From: CBDCIS01 sp965217565
Lineage (GTDB): Bacteria > Chloroflexota > Dehalococcoidia > Lucifugimonadales > CATOSD01
DNA length: 64,000 bases
Assembly: GCA_965217565.1 (NCBI GenBank)
Contig: CBDCIS010000011.1
Span: 49,082 to 113,081, forward strand
Reading direction: 5' to 3'
Shown here: positions 1 to 7,509 of the stretch, in pieces
Layout of the letters: each line of letters begins with the position of its first letter
Position numbering within the stretch: position 1 is the stretch's first letter
Position numbers and translations under genes: made by a program
Notes under the pieces: model-generated
The model's input: the letters and a program-made list of their open reading frames with translations, nothing else
The model's database searches: none
Told to the model about the DNA's origin: nothing

Positions 1-1
1 C

Positions 2-685
2 TATCACCTCGATCAATCCGGCGAGATATTCCCCACGCCATACGTGGTTGTCGAATACATCGAGGGCAGACCCGAGTTCACGCCCTCCGACACTGCGGAT
101 TTCGTCCTCCAGCTTGCCGCGCAGCTTGCCGCGATTCACGATGCGGACTGCTCGGAAATGGACCTGTCATTTTTGTCGAAACTTCCACGAACATTTGCGG
201 ATAGGCTCGCGCAGCGACCGCCGAACCTGGATGAATCGCTATCCGAAGGGCGCATCAGGGATACCCTGGAGTCCGTGTGGCCCCTGCCCGCCCGCAACGA
301 GCCCGCATTGCTGCATGGCGACTTTTGGCCCGGCAACGTGCTGTGGAGCGAAGGCAGGCTCGTTGCCGTCATCGACTGGGAGGACGCCAAGTTGGGCGAC
401 CCACTCGCGGACCTTGCCAACAGCAGGCTCGAAACACTGTGGGCATTCGGAATCGGCGCGATGAACGACCTTACAAACCATTACAGGTCTATGACGAGGC
501 TCGACTTCACCGACCTGGCTTACTGGGACCTGTGCGCCGCGCTCTTTTCGCCGTCGAACTTCTCCGAAATGGCCGCCGGCTGGAAGGAGCCGCCCATTGG
601 TAGAAGCGACGTTACCGCGGAAACGATGCGACAGGCGCACGGGTTTTTCGTCGATCAGGCATTCGAACAGCTATCGGCCCGTTGA
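2..685 (+). CDS. APH-family phosphotransferase, 3' part (5' end outside window)
   Basis: The frame is open from the left edge, so the N-terminal lobe is missing. The visible part is the C-terminal lobe of an aminoglycoside phosphotransferase / choline kinase-like fold: a catalytic HGDFWPGN motif (bases 314-337) and a metal-binding DWEDAKLGDP motif followed by DLAN. Family members transfer phosphate from ATP to small hydroxylated molecules; the substrate cannot be told from this fragment, and members outside resistance islands are often housekeeping or catabolic kinases. The stop lies 10 bases before the start of the next gene, so the two are probably co-transcribed. Confidence 0.8.
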   Translation, partial: YHLDQSGEIFPTPYVVVEYIEGRPEFTPSDTADFVLQLAAQLAAIHDADCSEMDLSFLSKLPRTFADRLAQRPPNLDESLSEGRIRDTLESVWPLPARNEPALLHGDFWPGNVLWSEGRLVAVIDWEDAKLGDPLADLANSRLETLWAFGIGAMNDLTNHYRSMTRLDFTDLAYWDLCAALFSPSNFSEMAAGWKEPPIGRSDVTAETMRQAHGFFVDQAFEQLSAR

Positions 686-695
686 GAGGCAGCGC

Positions 696-1691
696 TTGGC
701 AACAGTCGGCATCATAGCCAACCCGGCCGCCGGCAAAGACATTCGGCGCCTGGTGGCTCACGGCAGGTTCGTCCCCAACCAGGAAAAGGTCAACGTACTC
801 AAGCGCATCCTGGCGGGGCTGGATGCCGCCGGCGTTCCGCGTGTGATCATGATGCCCGACTCGGCGATGCTGGGTCGAGCCGCAATCGACGGAGCGACCC
901 TTGACCTCGACGTGGAGTTCCTGGACATGCCCGTCTTCAATGAAGAGTTGGACTCCATCAGGGCGGCCGCGTTGATGGCCGACACTGGAGTAGGCTGCCT
1001 CATCACTCTAGGCGGCGACGGGACCAACCGGGCCGTGGCGAAGCGCTGCGGGAGCGTCCCTCTCGTTCCGGTCTCGACGGGCACCAACAACGTGTTCCCA
1101 AAGATGGCCGAAGGCACTGTGGCGGGACTTGCCGCGGGAGTAGTCGCGCGAAGGCTGGTTGGCCTCGATAAGACGACTACTATTAGCAAGCGGCTGGAGA
1201 TACTCATCGACGGTTTGCTGAAGGACATTGCCCTGGTGGACGCCGCCGTGTCCAGGGAGCGCTTCATTGGCGCGAAGGCCATCTGGGACACGGAGACCAT
1301 TCACGAGGTCTTCCTGGCCCGCGCCGAGCCGATGAGCATCGGCCTTTCGGCAATCGGCGCGCAGTTGCGGCCGGTGTCAATGGACGATCCGACCGGGCTG
1401 CACGCCACGCTCGGCGAGGGCGGGCATTCCGTCATCGCGCCCATCGCACCCGGGAAGATTATCCCCGTGCCCGTCAGGGACTGGCGGGTCGTGGACCTTG
1501 GCGAGTCGATAGAGGTGGGAATGCGTCCGTGCACCATCGCCCTGGATGGCGAGCGCGCGTTAGCCGTGTCGCCTCAGCAGCGGGCCTGCGTTCGCCTCAG
1601 CGCGAACGGACCTGTCGTCGTCTCGATCGAGGCCGCGCTGCGCGAGGCCGCTTTGAAGGGCATTTTCGTAGAAACCGGATTCGAGGAGTGA
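696..1691 (+). CDS. AcoX-like ATP-NAD kinase family protein
   Basis: This is a 331-residue protein with the NAD-kinase/diacylglycerol-kinase fold. It opens with TVGIIANPAAGKDIRRL, typical of AcoX-type proteins, and has GGDGTN near residues 106-111 and STGTNN near 127-132, the nucleotide-binding signatures. The start is taken as TTG at 696 because GAGAGG at 684-689 sits at good spacing and homology begins there; a longer open frame upstream overlaps the previous gene. AcoX members often sit beside acetoin or other catabolic genes and their exact reaction is poorly defined. Here it precedes a gamma-glutamyltransferase family gene by 5 bases. The family assignment is firm; the physiological role is not known. 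Confidence 0.8.
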   Translation: MATVGIIANPAAGKDIRRLVAHGRFVPNQEKVNVLKRILAGLDAAGVPRVIMMPDSAMLGRAAIDGATLDLDVEFLDMPVFNEELDSIRAAALMADTGVGCLITLGGDGTNRAVAKRCGSVPLVPVSTGTNNVFPKMAEGTVAGLAAGVVARRLVGLDKTTTISKRLEILIDGLLKDIALVDAAVSRERFIGAKAIWDTETIHEVFLARAEPMSIGLSAIGAQLRPVSMDDPTGLHATLGEGGHSVIAPIAPGKIIPVPVRDWRVVDLGESIEVGMRPCTIALDGERALAVSPQQRACVRLSANGPVVVSIEAALREAALKGIFVETGFEE

Positions 1692-1696
1692 GAATC

Positions 1697-3289
1697 ATGG
1701 AGTTCAAATCCCGGCGTTCAACCCTCATGGCGCGCAACGGTATGGTGGCAACCACTCAGCCCCTGGCGGCGATGGCGGGCGTTCGCGTCATGATGCGGGG
1801 TGGCAACGCGATTGACGCGGCGGTGGCGACGGCGGCCGCGCTGAATGTGGTCGAGCCGCACTCCACAGGAGTCGGCGGCGACGCGTTCGCCCTGGTGTGG
1901 ATGGCGAACGAGAAGCGGGTTAGCGCCCTGAACGCCAGTGGCCGCGCACCGGGCGCGGCGTCCGCTGAGGAACTGCGCGCCAGGGGTATGAGGGCTATCC
2001 CGGCAGAGAGCGCGTATGCCGTCAGTGTACCCGGAGCCGTCAGCGGATGGGAGGCCATCCTGGAACGCTATGGCAGGATGGGCCTAGCGGAGGTCCTGGA
2101 GCCGGCAATAGAGTACGCCTCCAACGGCTACCCCGTTTCCGAGGTCATCAGCGCGCACTGGGCCAACGGGGTTGGCAAGCTGCTGGCGCGTCCCTCGGGC
2201 AGCGAGTTGCTCAAGGACGGACGCGCGCCCAGGGCGGGCGAGGTCGTCAGGCTGCCCGAGCTGGCGGGCACACTCCGGACCATCGCGGAAGGCGGAGCGG
2301 ATGCCTTCTACAACGGGCCGCTCGCGGACGGCATAGCAAGGTTCGTCAGAGAGCAGGGCGGCTGGCTGCAAGCCGAGGACATGGCGGCGCACCGGCCAAC
2401 CTGGGAGGAGCCGATTAGCTCCGACTACCGGGGCGTCACCTGCTGGGAGTGTCCCCCGAACAGCCAGGGCGTCAACGCGCTGATGGCGCTCAACCTTGTC
2501 GAGGGCTTCGACATAAAGGGAATGGGCTTCCAGTCCGCGGATACCTACCACCATCTCATTGAGTCGATGCGTCTGTCCTTTGCCGATGGCCTCCATCACG
2601 TCACGGACCCAAGGATGTCGGACGTTCCCACCGGGCGGCTCATATCGAAGGGCTACGCGGAGCGGCGGCGCGGTCTCATCGCGAGAGACAGGGCGATGAG
2701 CTTCGCGCCGGTTGGCGCAATCCCGTCCCACTCCGACACAGTCTATATCTCCTGCGCGGACGGCGAGGGCAACGCCTGCTCGTTCATCAACAGCGTGTTT
2801 CAGGGATTCGGGTCTGGGCTGGTGGTGCCGGGAACGGGCATAGCGTTGCACAACCGGGGCGCGTCCTTTTCGCTGGAGCCGGGGCATCCCAACCTGCTCG
2901 CGCCAAACAAGCGCCCCTTCCACACGCTGATACCGGGCATGGCGACCAGGGACGGCGAGATGTGGCTCTCCTACGGCGTGATGGGCGCGATGCAGCAGGC
3001 GCAGGGGCACTTGCAGACGTTGGTCAACATGATCGACTTCGGCCTCGACCCGCAGGCCGCGCTCGACGCGCCGCGATTCAGCGTAATGCTGGGGCAGGGC
3101 GTCGCCGTAGAGAGCCTCGTTCCGGCTGGCGTCATACGAGACCTGGCCGCCAGGGGCCATCGGGTGATGGTACAGCGCCCACACGGCCTGCTATTCGGCA
3201 GCGGCCAGGTCATCGAGCGAGACCCGGAGAGCGGCGTGCTCAGAGGAGGCAGCGAGCCGCGCAGCGACGGGTTCGCCGTAGGTTGGTAG
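1697..3289 (+). CDS. gamma-glutamyltransferase family protein (Ntn hydrolase)
   Basis: This 530-residue protein is full length for the bacterial gamma-glutamyltransferase / cephalosporin acylase family. The N-terminal region has the GGNAIDAAVA and EPHSTGVGGDAF motifs, and SDTVY near residue 348 supplies the expected autoprocessing and nucleophilic Thr at the start of the small subunit. Family enzymes self-cleave, then hydrolyse or transfer gamma-glutamyl groups. No signal peptide is evident, so a cytoplasmic location is likely. The ATG at 1697 gives a start just after the upstream stop; the open frame extends further 5' inside the previous gene but that part does not resemble the family. A second divergent family member is at 41989-43722. 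Confidence 0.88.
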   Translation: MEFKSRRSTLMARNGMVATTQPLAAMAGVRVMMRGGNAIDAAVATAAALNVVEPHSTGVGGDAFALVWMANEKRVSALNASGRAPGAASAEELRARGMRAIPAESAYAVSVPGAVSGWEAILERYGRMGLAEVLEPAIEYASNGYPVSEVISAHWANGVGKLLARPSGSELLKDGRAPRAGEVVRLPELAGTLRTIAEGGADAFYNGPLADGIARFVREQGGWLQAEDMAAHRPTWEEPISSDYRGVTCWECPPNSQGVNALMALNLVEGFDIKGMGFQSADTYHHLIESMRLSFADGLHHVTDPRMSDVPTGRLISKGYAERRRGLIARDRAMSFAPVGAIPSHSDTVYISCADGEGNACSFINSVFQGFGSGLVVPGTGIALHNRGASFSLEPGHPNLLAPNKRPFHTLIPGMATRDGEMWLSYGVMGAMQQAQGHLQTLVNMIDFGLDPQAALDAPRFSVMLGQGVAVESLVPAGVIRDLAARGHRVMVQRPHGLLFGSGQVIERDPESGVLRGGSEPRSDGFAVGW

Positions 3290-3406
3290 GAGAGCGGTGG
3301 GGCGGCGAGCTGTCTCCGGGACGAGGGTGTCAATGAAATCTGCCTCATTTTGTATCATTTTGCTCCATTTCCTAGGTAGTGTTGACATTTATATTATACT
3401 GGGTAT

Positions 3407-3829
3407 ATGTCAGCAATTACACTATCTCCAGAACAATGGTCACGGGTGTTGGAGTTCCTTCGTAGTCAGCCAGACTTGTATGTCGGACAGGAGTCCGACT
3501 GTAAGCGGTTCATCGAGGCCATCATCTGGATGAGCAGGTCTGGTGCGCCGTGGAGGCTACTGCCTTCCGAGTACGGGAAATGGAACAGCGTCTACAAGCG
3601 GTTTGCCCGATGGTGTGAGGGCGGAATATGGGAACGAATGCATCAGCATTTCATCGATGACCCTGACATGGAGTACCTGATCATCGACACTACCATAGTC
3701 CGGGCCCACCATTCCGCTGCGGGCGCTCCCAAAAAAACGGTGGTCAACTATCTCAAGCCCTCGGTCGTAGCCGAGGTGGGTTCACTACAAAGGTCCATGT
3801 GGGTGTCGACGGCCTCGGCAACCCGTTGA
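3407..3829 (+). CDS. IS5-family transposase, OrfA
   Basis: This is the N-terminal 140-residue product of the 3376-4181 element. It contains the IS5-type N-terminal domain (WSRSGAPWRLLP-like segment) and the first part of the DDE catalytic domain, ending in DTTIVRAHHSAAGAPKK. The sequence stops resembling transposases immediately after an A7 run at 3731-3737. A -1 slip there joins it to the second frame and restores the family sequence NGGQLSQALGRSRGGF. The zero-frame tail after residue 110 is therefore probably not functional. Confidence 0.85.
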   Translation: MSAITLSPEQWSRVLEFLRSQPDLYVGQESDCKRFIEAIIWMSRSGAPWRLLPSEYGKWNSVYKRFARWCEGGIWERMHQHFIDDPDMEYLIIDTTIVRAHHSAAGAPKKTVVNYLKPSVVAEVGSLQRSMWVSTASATR

Positions 3830-4167
3830 GATTCAGATTGACCGCAGGGCAAGAGCACGATGTCACTCAGGCCGAGGCGCTCATATCCGGTATGGAGAGT
3901 GAGTATGTGATTGCAGACCGCGCATATGACTCCCGCCAGTTTCGTGAGTCGATCATCGGCAACCGGACCACCCCGGTGATCCCGCCTCGCTCGAACCGAA
4001 GGGAGCTACCCTCATACGATGAGTATCTGTACCGAGAGCGGCATCTCGTCGAGTGCTTCATAGGCAAGATCAAGCACTACCGCCACATCTTCTCCCGATT
4101 CGACAAGCTGGCAAATAGGTACCTCGGGTTCCTCCACTTTGTCGGCGCTCTCATATGGCTAAGATGA
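3736..4167 (+). CDS. IS5-family transposase, OrfB (frameshift-joined part)
   Basis: This frame encodes the C-terminal half of the transposase: the second part of the DDE domain with HVGVDGLGNPLRF, an AGQEHD motif, DRAYDS and the terminal FSRFDKLANRYLGFLHF. No good independent start exists at the head of the frame. The coordinates begin at the codon read after a -1 slip on the A7 run (3731-3737). OrfA plus OrfB gives about 253 residues, normal for this group. The stop codon overlaps the right inverted repeat. Confidence 0.8.
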   Translation, partial: NGGQLSQALGRSRGGFTTKVHVGVDGLGNPLRFRLTAGQEHDVTQAEALISGMESEYVIADRAYDSRQFRESIIGNRTTPVIPPRSNRRELPSYDEYLYRERHLVECFIGKIKHYRHIFSRFDKLANRYLGFLHFVGALIWLR

Positions 4168-4328
4168 AATGTCAACACTACCTAGCTGAGTGGCCTAGTT
4201 TTAGGGGGTGGTTTGGCGCGTTTTTGCGCGGCTAATTGGCACTTTTGGGCGGTTTTGGACGAAATTGGACGGCGCTCCGAGGGCTTTGCTAGAATCGGGA
4301 TTCATAGGATTAACAGAATTGAGAGGCA

Positions 4329-4570
4329 TGGTTCAGAGACTCTGGCTGGTTAGCATGGAGCGATAATAGCACTGACGTTCTTGTATGTCAAGAGGGTGAC
4401 TGTGAAATGACCAACACGGGCAACCACGAGAGGGATTCCATCTGCGCGGATTGGCGAGTGGGGAGCACCACACCTCCCCTGTCACCCACCCCCTATCTCC
4501 CCAGTCTGTACACCGTCGAGGGAGGGGGACAATGGGCGGGCCTCCCACCAAATGCGAACAGTTACTCTTC
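4329..4570. repeat. Dispersed intergenic repeat, copy 1
   Basis: Several blocks match 34427-34600 in the same order: GGTTCA...CTGGCT near the start, ATAATAGCAC followed by GACGTTC and a TATGTCAA block (about 4370-4402), and GGGCGGGCCTCCC followed by a GAACAGTTAC block (about 4535-4564). The copies have diverged and carry different spacing. There is no coding content, so this is a non-autonomous dispersed element or decayed mobile DNA. Confidence 0.5.
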
Positions 4571-4660
4571 TTCCCCAGCCTTGCGCTGAGCCTGACCGTG
4601 CTGGGCATCAACCTGCTGGGCGACACCTTGCGTGACACCCTGCACCCGCGACTGAGGGGC
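4571..4660 (+). pseudogene. Relic of a DppC-type ABC permease C-terminus
   Basis: One frame reads FPSLALSLTVLGINLLGD and continues TLRDTLHPRLRG. This matches the last 30 residues of DppC-type permeases, including the two intact copies in this window (ends at 20730 and 46431). No other part of a permease is present, so this is a 3' remnant, with H replacing the usual D in the DPRLRG motif. It suggests a transporter operon once lay here, or that a permease tail was carried in with the surrounding repeat DNA. Confidence 0.65.
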
Positions 4661-4775
4661 CTAGGGGGGCGTGCGTTGTAGGCGGGGCGGCCGGCAGTCG
4701 TTCCCGAGAAAGCGGGAACCCACGCGATGGCGCGCCGGAACGCGAAACCAATACGCGCCAAGATGAGGAGACCAG

Positions 4776-4964
4776 ATGAAAGAGCTATCAAAGGAACATA
4801 TCCAGGCCATAGCCGATGTTCTGGGAGTCCCAGTCGGACAAGAGGAGATCGACGAAGTTACCGCTCGCTTCAACGGAGTGCTGTGGACCATGAGAGAGAT
4901 TGACCATCTCGATTGGCAGAGCGTTGACCCGGTGACGTGGATCTCCTCGCCGGAGGATGTCTAA
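4776..4964 (+). CDS. AtzG/GatC-like small amidase subunit
   Basis: This is a 62-residue protein with the pattern of AtzG-like / GatC-like subunits: an N-terminal helix around ADVLGVPV, then a second helix region with VTARFNGVLW, then an acidic C-terminus. AtzG stabilises the AtzE amidase, and GatC does the same for GatA. GAGGAG at 4765-4770 precedes the ATG. It overlaps the open frame of the downstream amidase, the standard arrangement for a co-translated small and large subunit. The family call rests on pattern and context, because proteins this short carry little sequence signal. Confidence 0.7.
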   Translation: MKELSKEHIQAIADVLGVPVGQEEIDEVTARFNGVLWTMREIDHLDWQSVDPVTWISSPEDV

Positions 4965-4965
4965 C

Positions 4966-6387
4966 ATGAACAGCGAAGATTTGGCGTTCGCCAGCATCGA
5001 GGAGCTCTCCAGTCTCATTCAGACCGGAGGGCTATCCCCGGTCGAGCTAACCCAGACATTTCTCGACAGGATCGAGCGGCACAACAAGCGGCTCGGCGCG
5101 TACATCACCGTGCTCGGAGAGCAGGCCCTCCGGTCGGCGCGAGGCGCTGAGAGCGCCATCGCCGCCGGCGACTATCTTGGGCCGCTGCACGGCATTCCCA
5201 TCGCGGTCAAAGACCAGGTTTACACGAGGGGCGTACGCACCACCGCAGGCTCTTACGTCCTCGCCGATTTCGTGCCGGACGAAGACGCGACGATAATGAA
5301 GAGGCTCTACGCGGCGGGCGCAATCCTCACCGGCAAGCTCAACCTCAACGAGTTCGCGATGGGAGGCACGTTGGCCCACGCATACGGCCTTCCTCGCAAT
5401 CCCTGGAATCCCGAGCATAGCCCCGGCGGCTCCAGCAGCGGCTCCGGCATCGCCGTGGCCGCCGGCCTGAGCGCGGCCGCCATCGGCGAGGACACCGCCG
5501 GGTCTATCCGCAACCCCGCCTCGTTCTGCGGCATAGTCGGCGTGAAGCCCAGCAGCGGAAGCGTGTCGCGCCACGGCATAGTGCCCCTCTCGTGGTCGCT
5601 GGACACCGCCGGCCCCATGACCCACACCGTGCACGACTGCGCCTGGCTGCTCGGCGTCATCGCCGGACGAGACGAGAACGACAGGTTGACCTCACGCCGC
5701 GCGGTTCCCGACTACGCGGCCAAGCTGGGCGAAAGCGTCCGGGGTGTTCGCGTCGGCGTCGTGCGGGAATTGATGTACGCTGACGGCGTGAACCCGGAGA
5801 CGCGGCGGGCGGTGGAGTCGGCTGTAGAGCAGTTGGCCGGGATGGGCGCGTCGATAGAGGAGATTTCGGTTCCCATCATAGGGTATGCGGGGGCTATCTA
5901 CATGAGCTTCTGCGACGTGGACAATCCACGCCTTCACGAAGCCCGCCTGTTCGACAGCCCCACGGACTACGACTACGCCACCCGCGTCCGCCTTCTTCTC
6001 GCCAATCTCATCCCCGCGTCCATGGTCGGCAAGGCTCAGCGGGCACGCGCCCTTCTGCGCCGCGAGATGTTCGAGGTGATGCGTAAAGTTGACGTGCTCG
6101 TATCGCCGACCACGTCAACGCCCGCTCCCAAGATTCAGGAGACGCAGGCCAAGTTGACGACGGTGGATGAGGTTGTGCGCGGAGTTTTCGCGGTGCGCAA
6201 CAACAGCACTACCTTCAATATGACCGGCCTTCCGGCGATCTCCCTACCCTGCGGCTTCACCGAGTCGGGCCTGCCGTTGGGACTCCAGATTGGCGGCAGG
6301 ATGCACGAGGACGAGACGGTATTCCAGGTGGCCTACGCCTACGAGCAGGCGAACGATTGGCACAAGAGACGACCGCCGCTCCAGTAG
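4966..6387 (+). CDS. Amidase signature family enzyme (AtzE/GatA-like)
   Basis: The 473-residue product has a complete amidase-signature Ser-cisSer-Lys triad: Lys in IAVKD near residue 82, the GGSSSGSG loop near 154-161, and nucleophile Ser in DTAGSIR near 180. Such enzymes hydrolyse carboxamides, including allophanate-type, biuret-type and aminoacyl-tRNA amides. Pairing with an AtzG-like subunit favours a free small-molecule amide substrate over GatCAB function, and no gatB is nearby. ATG 4966 is preferred over ATG 4957 because GGAGG at 4952-4956 is then 9 bases away; 4957 would touch it. The next gene follows 32 bases later. Confidence 0.88.
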   Translation: MNSEDLAFASIEELSSLIQTGGLSPVELTQTFLDRIERHNKRLGAYITVLGEQALRSARGAESAIAAGDYLGPLHGIPIAVKDQVYTRGVRTTAGSYVLADFVPDEDATIMKRLYAAGAILTGKLNLNEFAMGGTLAHAYGLPRNPWNPEHSPGGSSSGSGIAVAAGLSAAAIGEDTAGSIRNPASFCGIVGVKPSSGSVSRHGIVPLSWSLDTAGPMTHTVHDCAWLLGVIAGRDENDRLTSRRAVPDYAAKLGESVRGVRVGVVRELMYADGVNPETRRAVESAVEQLAGMGASIEEISVPIIGYAGAIYMSFCDVDNPRLHEARLFDSPTDYDYATRVRLLLANLIPASMVGKAQRARALLRREMFEVMRKVDVLVSPTTSTPAPKIQETQAKLTTVDEVVRGVFAVRNNSTTFNMTGLPAISLPCGFTESGLPLGLQIGGRMHEDETVFQVAYAYEQANDWHKRRPPLQ

Positions 6388-6419
6388 CGCAATCGAGATA
6401 CAACCAGGAGGGCCCAACC

Positions 6420-7472
6420 ATGTCAACCATCCCCAGGGAAGACCTCGAGCAGTACGGGGAGGTCATAGACCGCCTGATAACGACGCCGGTCGGCAAGTCG
6501 CGGGGAAACATGTTCCAGCCGATGAAAGCCGTGCAGATGTACGAAGCGGCCCGCGCCAGGTTCGAGCGGCCCCTTTGCCTGCTGGCGGCGGAGATGGTCT
6601 CTGAGCGTGTCAGGCGGGACGACAACGTGCTCATTCTCACGGGAAGCTATCACCCGCTGCACTTTCCCGTAGGCGAGATGGACGGCCCGCCCGGTGGCGC
6701 GACGTTGGCGCTGTCCCTGGACCTCGGGCTCGGCGCCAAGCCCTTCTTCGCGGCTGAGCCGCCCCTCGTCAACCTCATGGAAGAGGCGTGCAGGGCCGTG
6801 GGGCTTCTGCCTATGCCCTACGAGCAGGCCATGGAGCGAGACCATACGGCGGTAGTGGTCAGCTTCCCGATAGGGGGCCACGAAGAGAGCCGGAGGGCCG
6901 CTGAGAAGCTGCTGGACACCTACGAGTTCTCCTGCGTGTTCACCACCGAGCGGCTTGGAAGGAACCGCAAGGGCCGCTATCACAGCGCGGGCGGCACCGA
7001 GCACGAGACACAGGACAGGTGCAAGGTGGACCACATCGTGGACGTGGCGAGAGAGCGGGGCATCCTGACCGTCGCCGTGGGCGACGGGGGCAACGAGATA
7101 GGCTTAGGCTCGATCTTCGAGGAGACGCGGAGCATCGTGAACTACGGCGAGGTGTGCAGCTGTCCATGCGGAGACGGCATCGTGAGCGCGGTCGAGACCG
7201 ACGCCCTCATCGTCGCAGCTACCTCCAACTGGGGCGTCGTGGGGCTGGAGGCCGCGCTGGCGATGATAAACGACAACCAGGATATGATGCACGACCGCGA
7301 CGCCGAGCGCCGGGTGCTCCACCGCCTGGCAGACCTGGGATGCGCCGATGGCGCGACCGTCATGACAACGCCCACCTGCGACGGCACGCCGGAGAGCGTA
7401 TCCCTGGACGTGGTGAACATCCTGAAGGCGACGGTGGCACAGTCGTTCCGCACCTCGTCACGTCGGTTCTAG
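6420..7472 (+). CDS. D-glutamate cyclase-like protein (DUF4392 domain)
   Basis: The 350-residue protein matches the DUF4392 family, the domain of mammalian DGLUCY that converts D-glutamate to 5-oxo-D-proline. Visible signatures are TGSYHPLHFPVGEMDGPPG (residues 74-92), GDGGNEIGLG (221-230) and a C-terminal TPTCDGTPESVSLD segment. AGGAGGG precedes the ATG by 7 bases. It sits between an amidase and an M24 peptidase and downstream of a gamma-glutamyltransferase, which fits a route handling glutamate or 5-oxoproline. The enzymatic activity in bacteria is inferred from the family name, not shown by the sequence. Confidence 0.78.
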   Translation: MSTIPREDLEQYGEVIDRLITTPVGKSRGNMFQPMKAVQMYEAARARFERPLCLLAAEMVSERVRRDDNVLILTGSYHPLHFPVGEMDGPPGGATLALSLDLGLGAKPFFAAEPPLVNLMEEACRAVGLLPMPYEQAMERDHTAVVVSFPIGGHEESRRAAEKLLDTYEFSCVFTTERLGRNRKGRYHSAGGTEHETQDRCKVDHIVDVARERGILTVAVGDGGNEIGLGSIFEETRSIVNYGEVCSCPCGDGIVSAVETDALIVAATSNWGVVGLEAALAMINDNQDMMHDRDAERRVLHRLADLGCADGATVMTTPTCDGTPESVSLDVVNILKATVAQSFRTSSRRF

Positions 7473-7509
7473 CGGCGCAAGTCATCAAACCACCTTGGAG
7501 GACGCAACA

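Larger units (their letters stand above)
3372..4185. mobile_element. IS5-family insertion sequence with CTAG target duplication
   Basis: The element spans 3376-4181 (806 bp). Its ends are perfect 15-bp inverted repeats, GTAGTGTTGACATTT at 3376-3390 and its complement at 4167-4181. Both sides carry CTAG (3372-3375 and 4182-4185), the 4-bp target duplication expected for IS5-type elements. It encodes one transposase in two overlapping frames joined by a likely -1 frameshift. It lies between a gamma-glutamyltransferase gene and the small amidase subunit gene, in otherwise non-coding DNA. It appears intact. Confidence 0.9.
4186..4775. other. 590-bp gene-free stretch with repeat and gene relic
   Basis: No gene is convincing here. 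The stretch holds a dispersed repeat shared with 34427-34600 (4329-4570), a C/T-rich segment of the CCTCCC family (about 4473-4500), a relic of an ABC permease 3' end (4571-4660), and a short palindrome TTCCCGAGAAAGCGGGAA near 4700, a type also present near 45567. Short open frames across it change character from repeat to relic and are not supported as proteins. Confidence 0.6.

Noticed and set aside
2..685. Antibiotic resistance gene from the APH fold
   Set aside because: The fold is shared with many housekeeping and catabolic kinases, and nothing in the context suggests resistance.
4407..4589. Short + strand frames in the 4186-4775 gap
   Set aside because: They cross a dispersed repeat and only the 4571-4660 part resembles a protein, as a relic.
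4695..4720. TTCCCGAGAAAGCGGGAA palindrome as a regulator site
   Set aside because: A near-identical palindrome near 45567 in an unrelated context points to a dispersed repeat rather than an operator.
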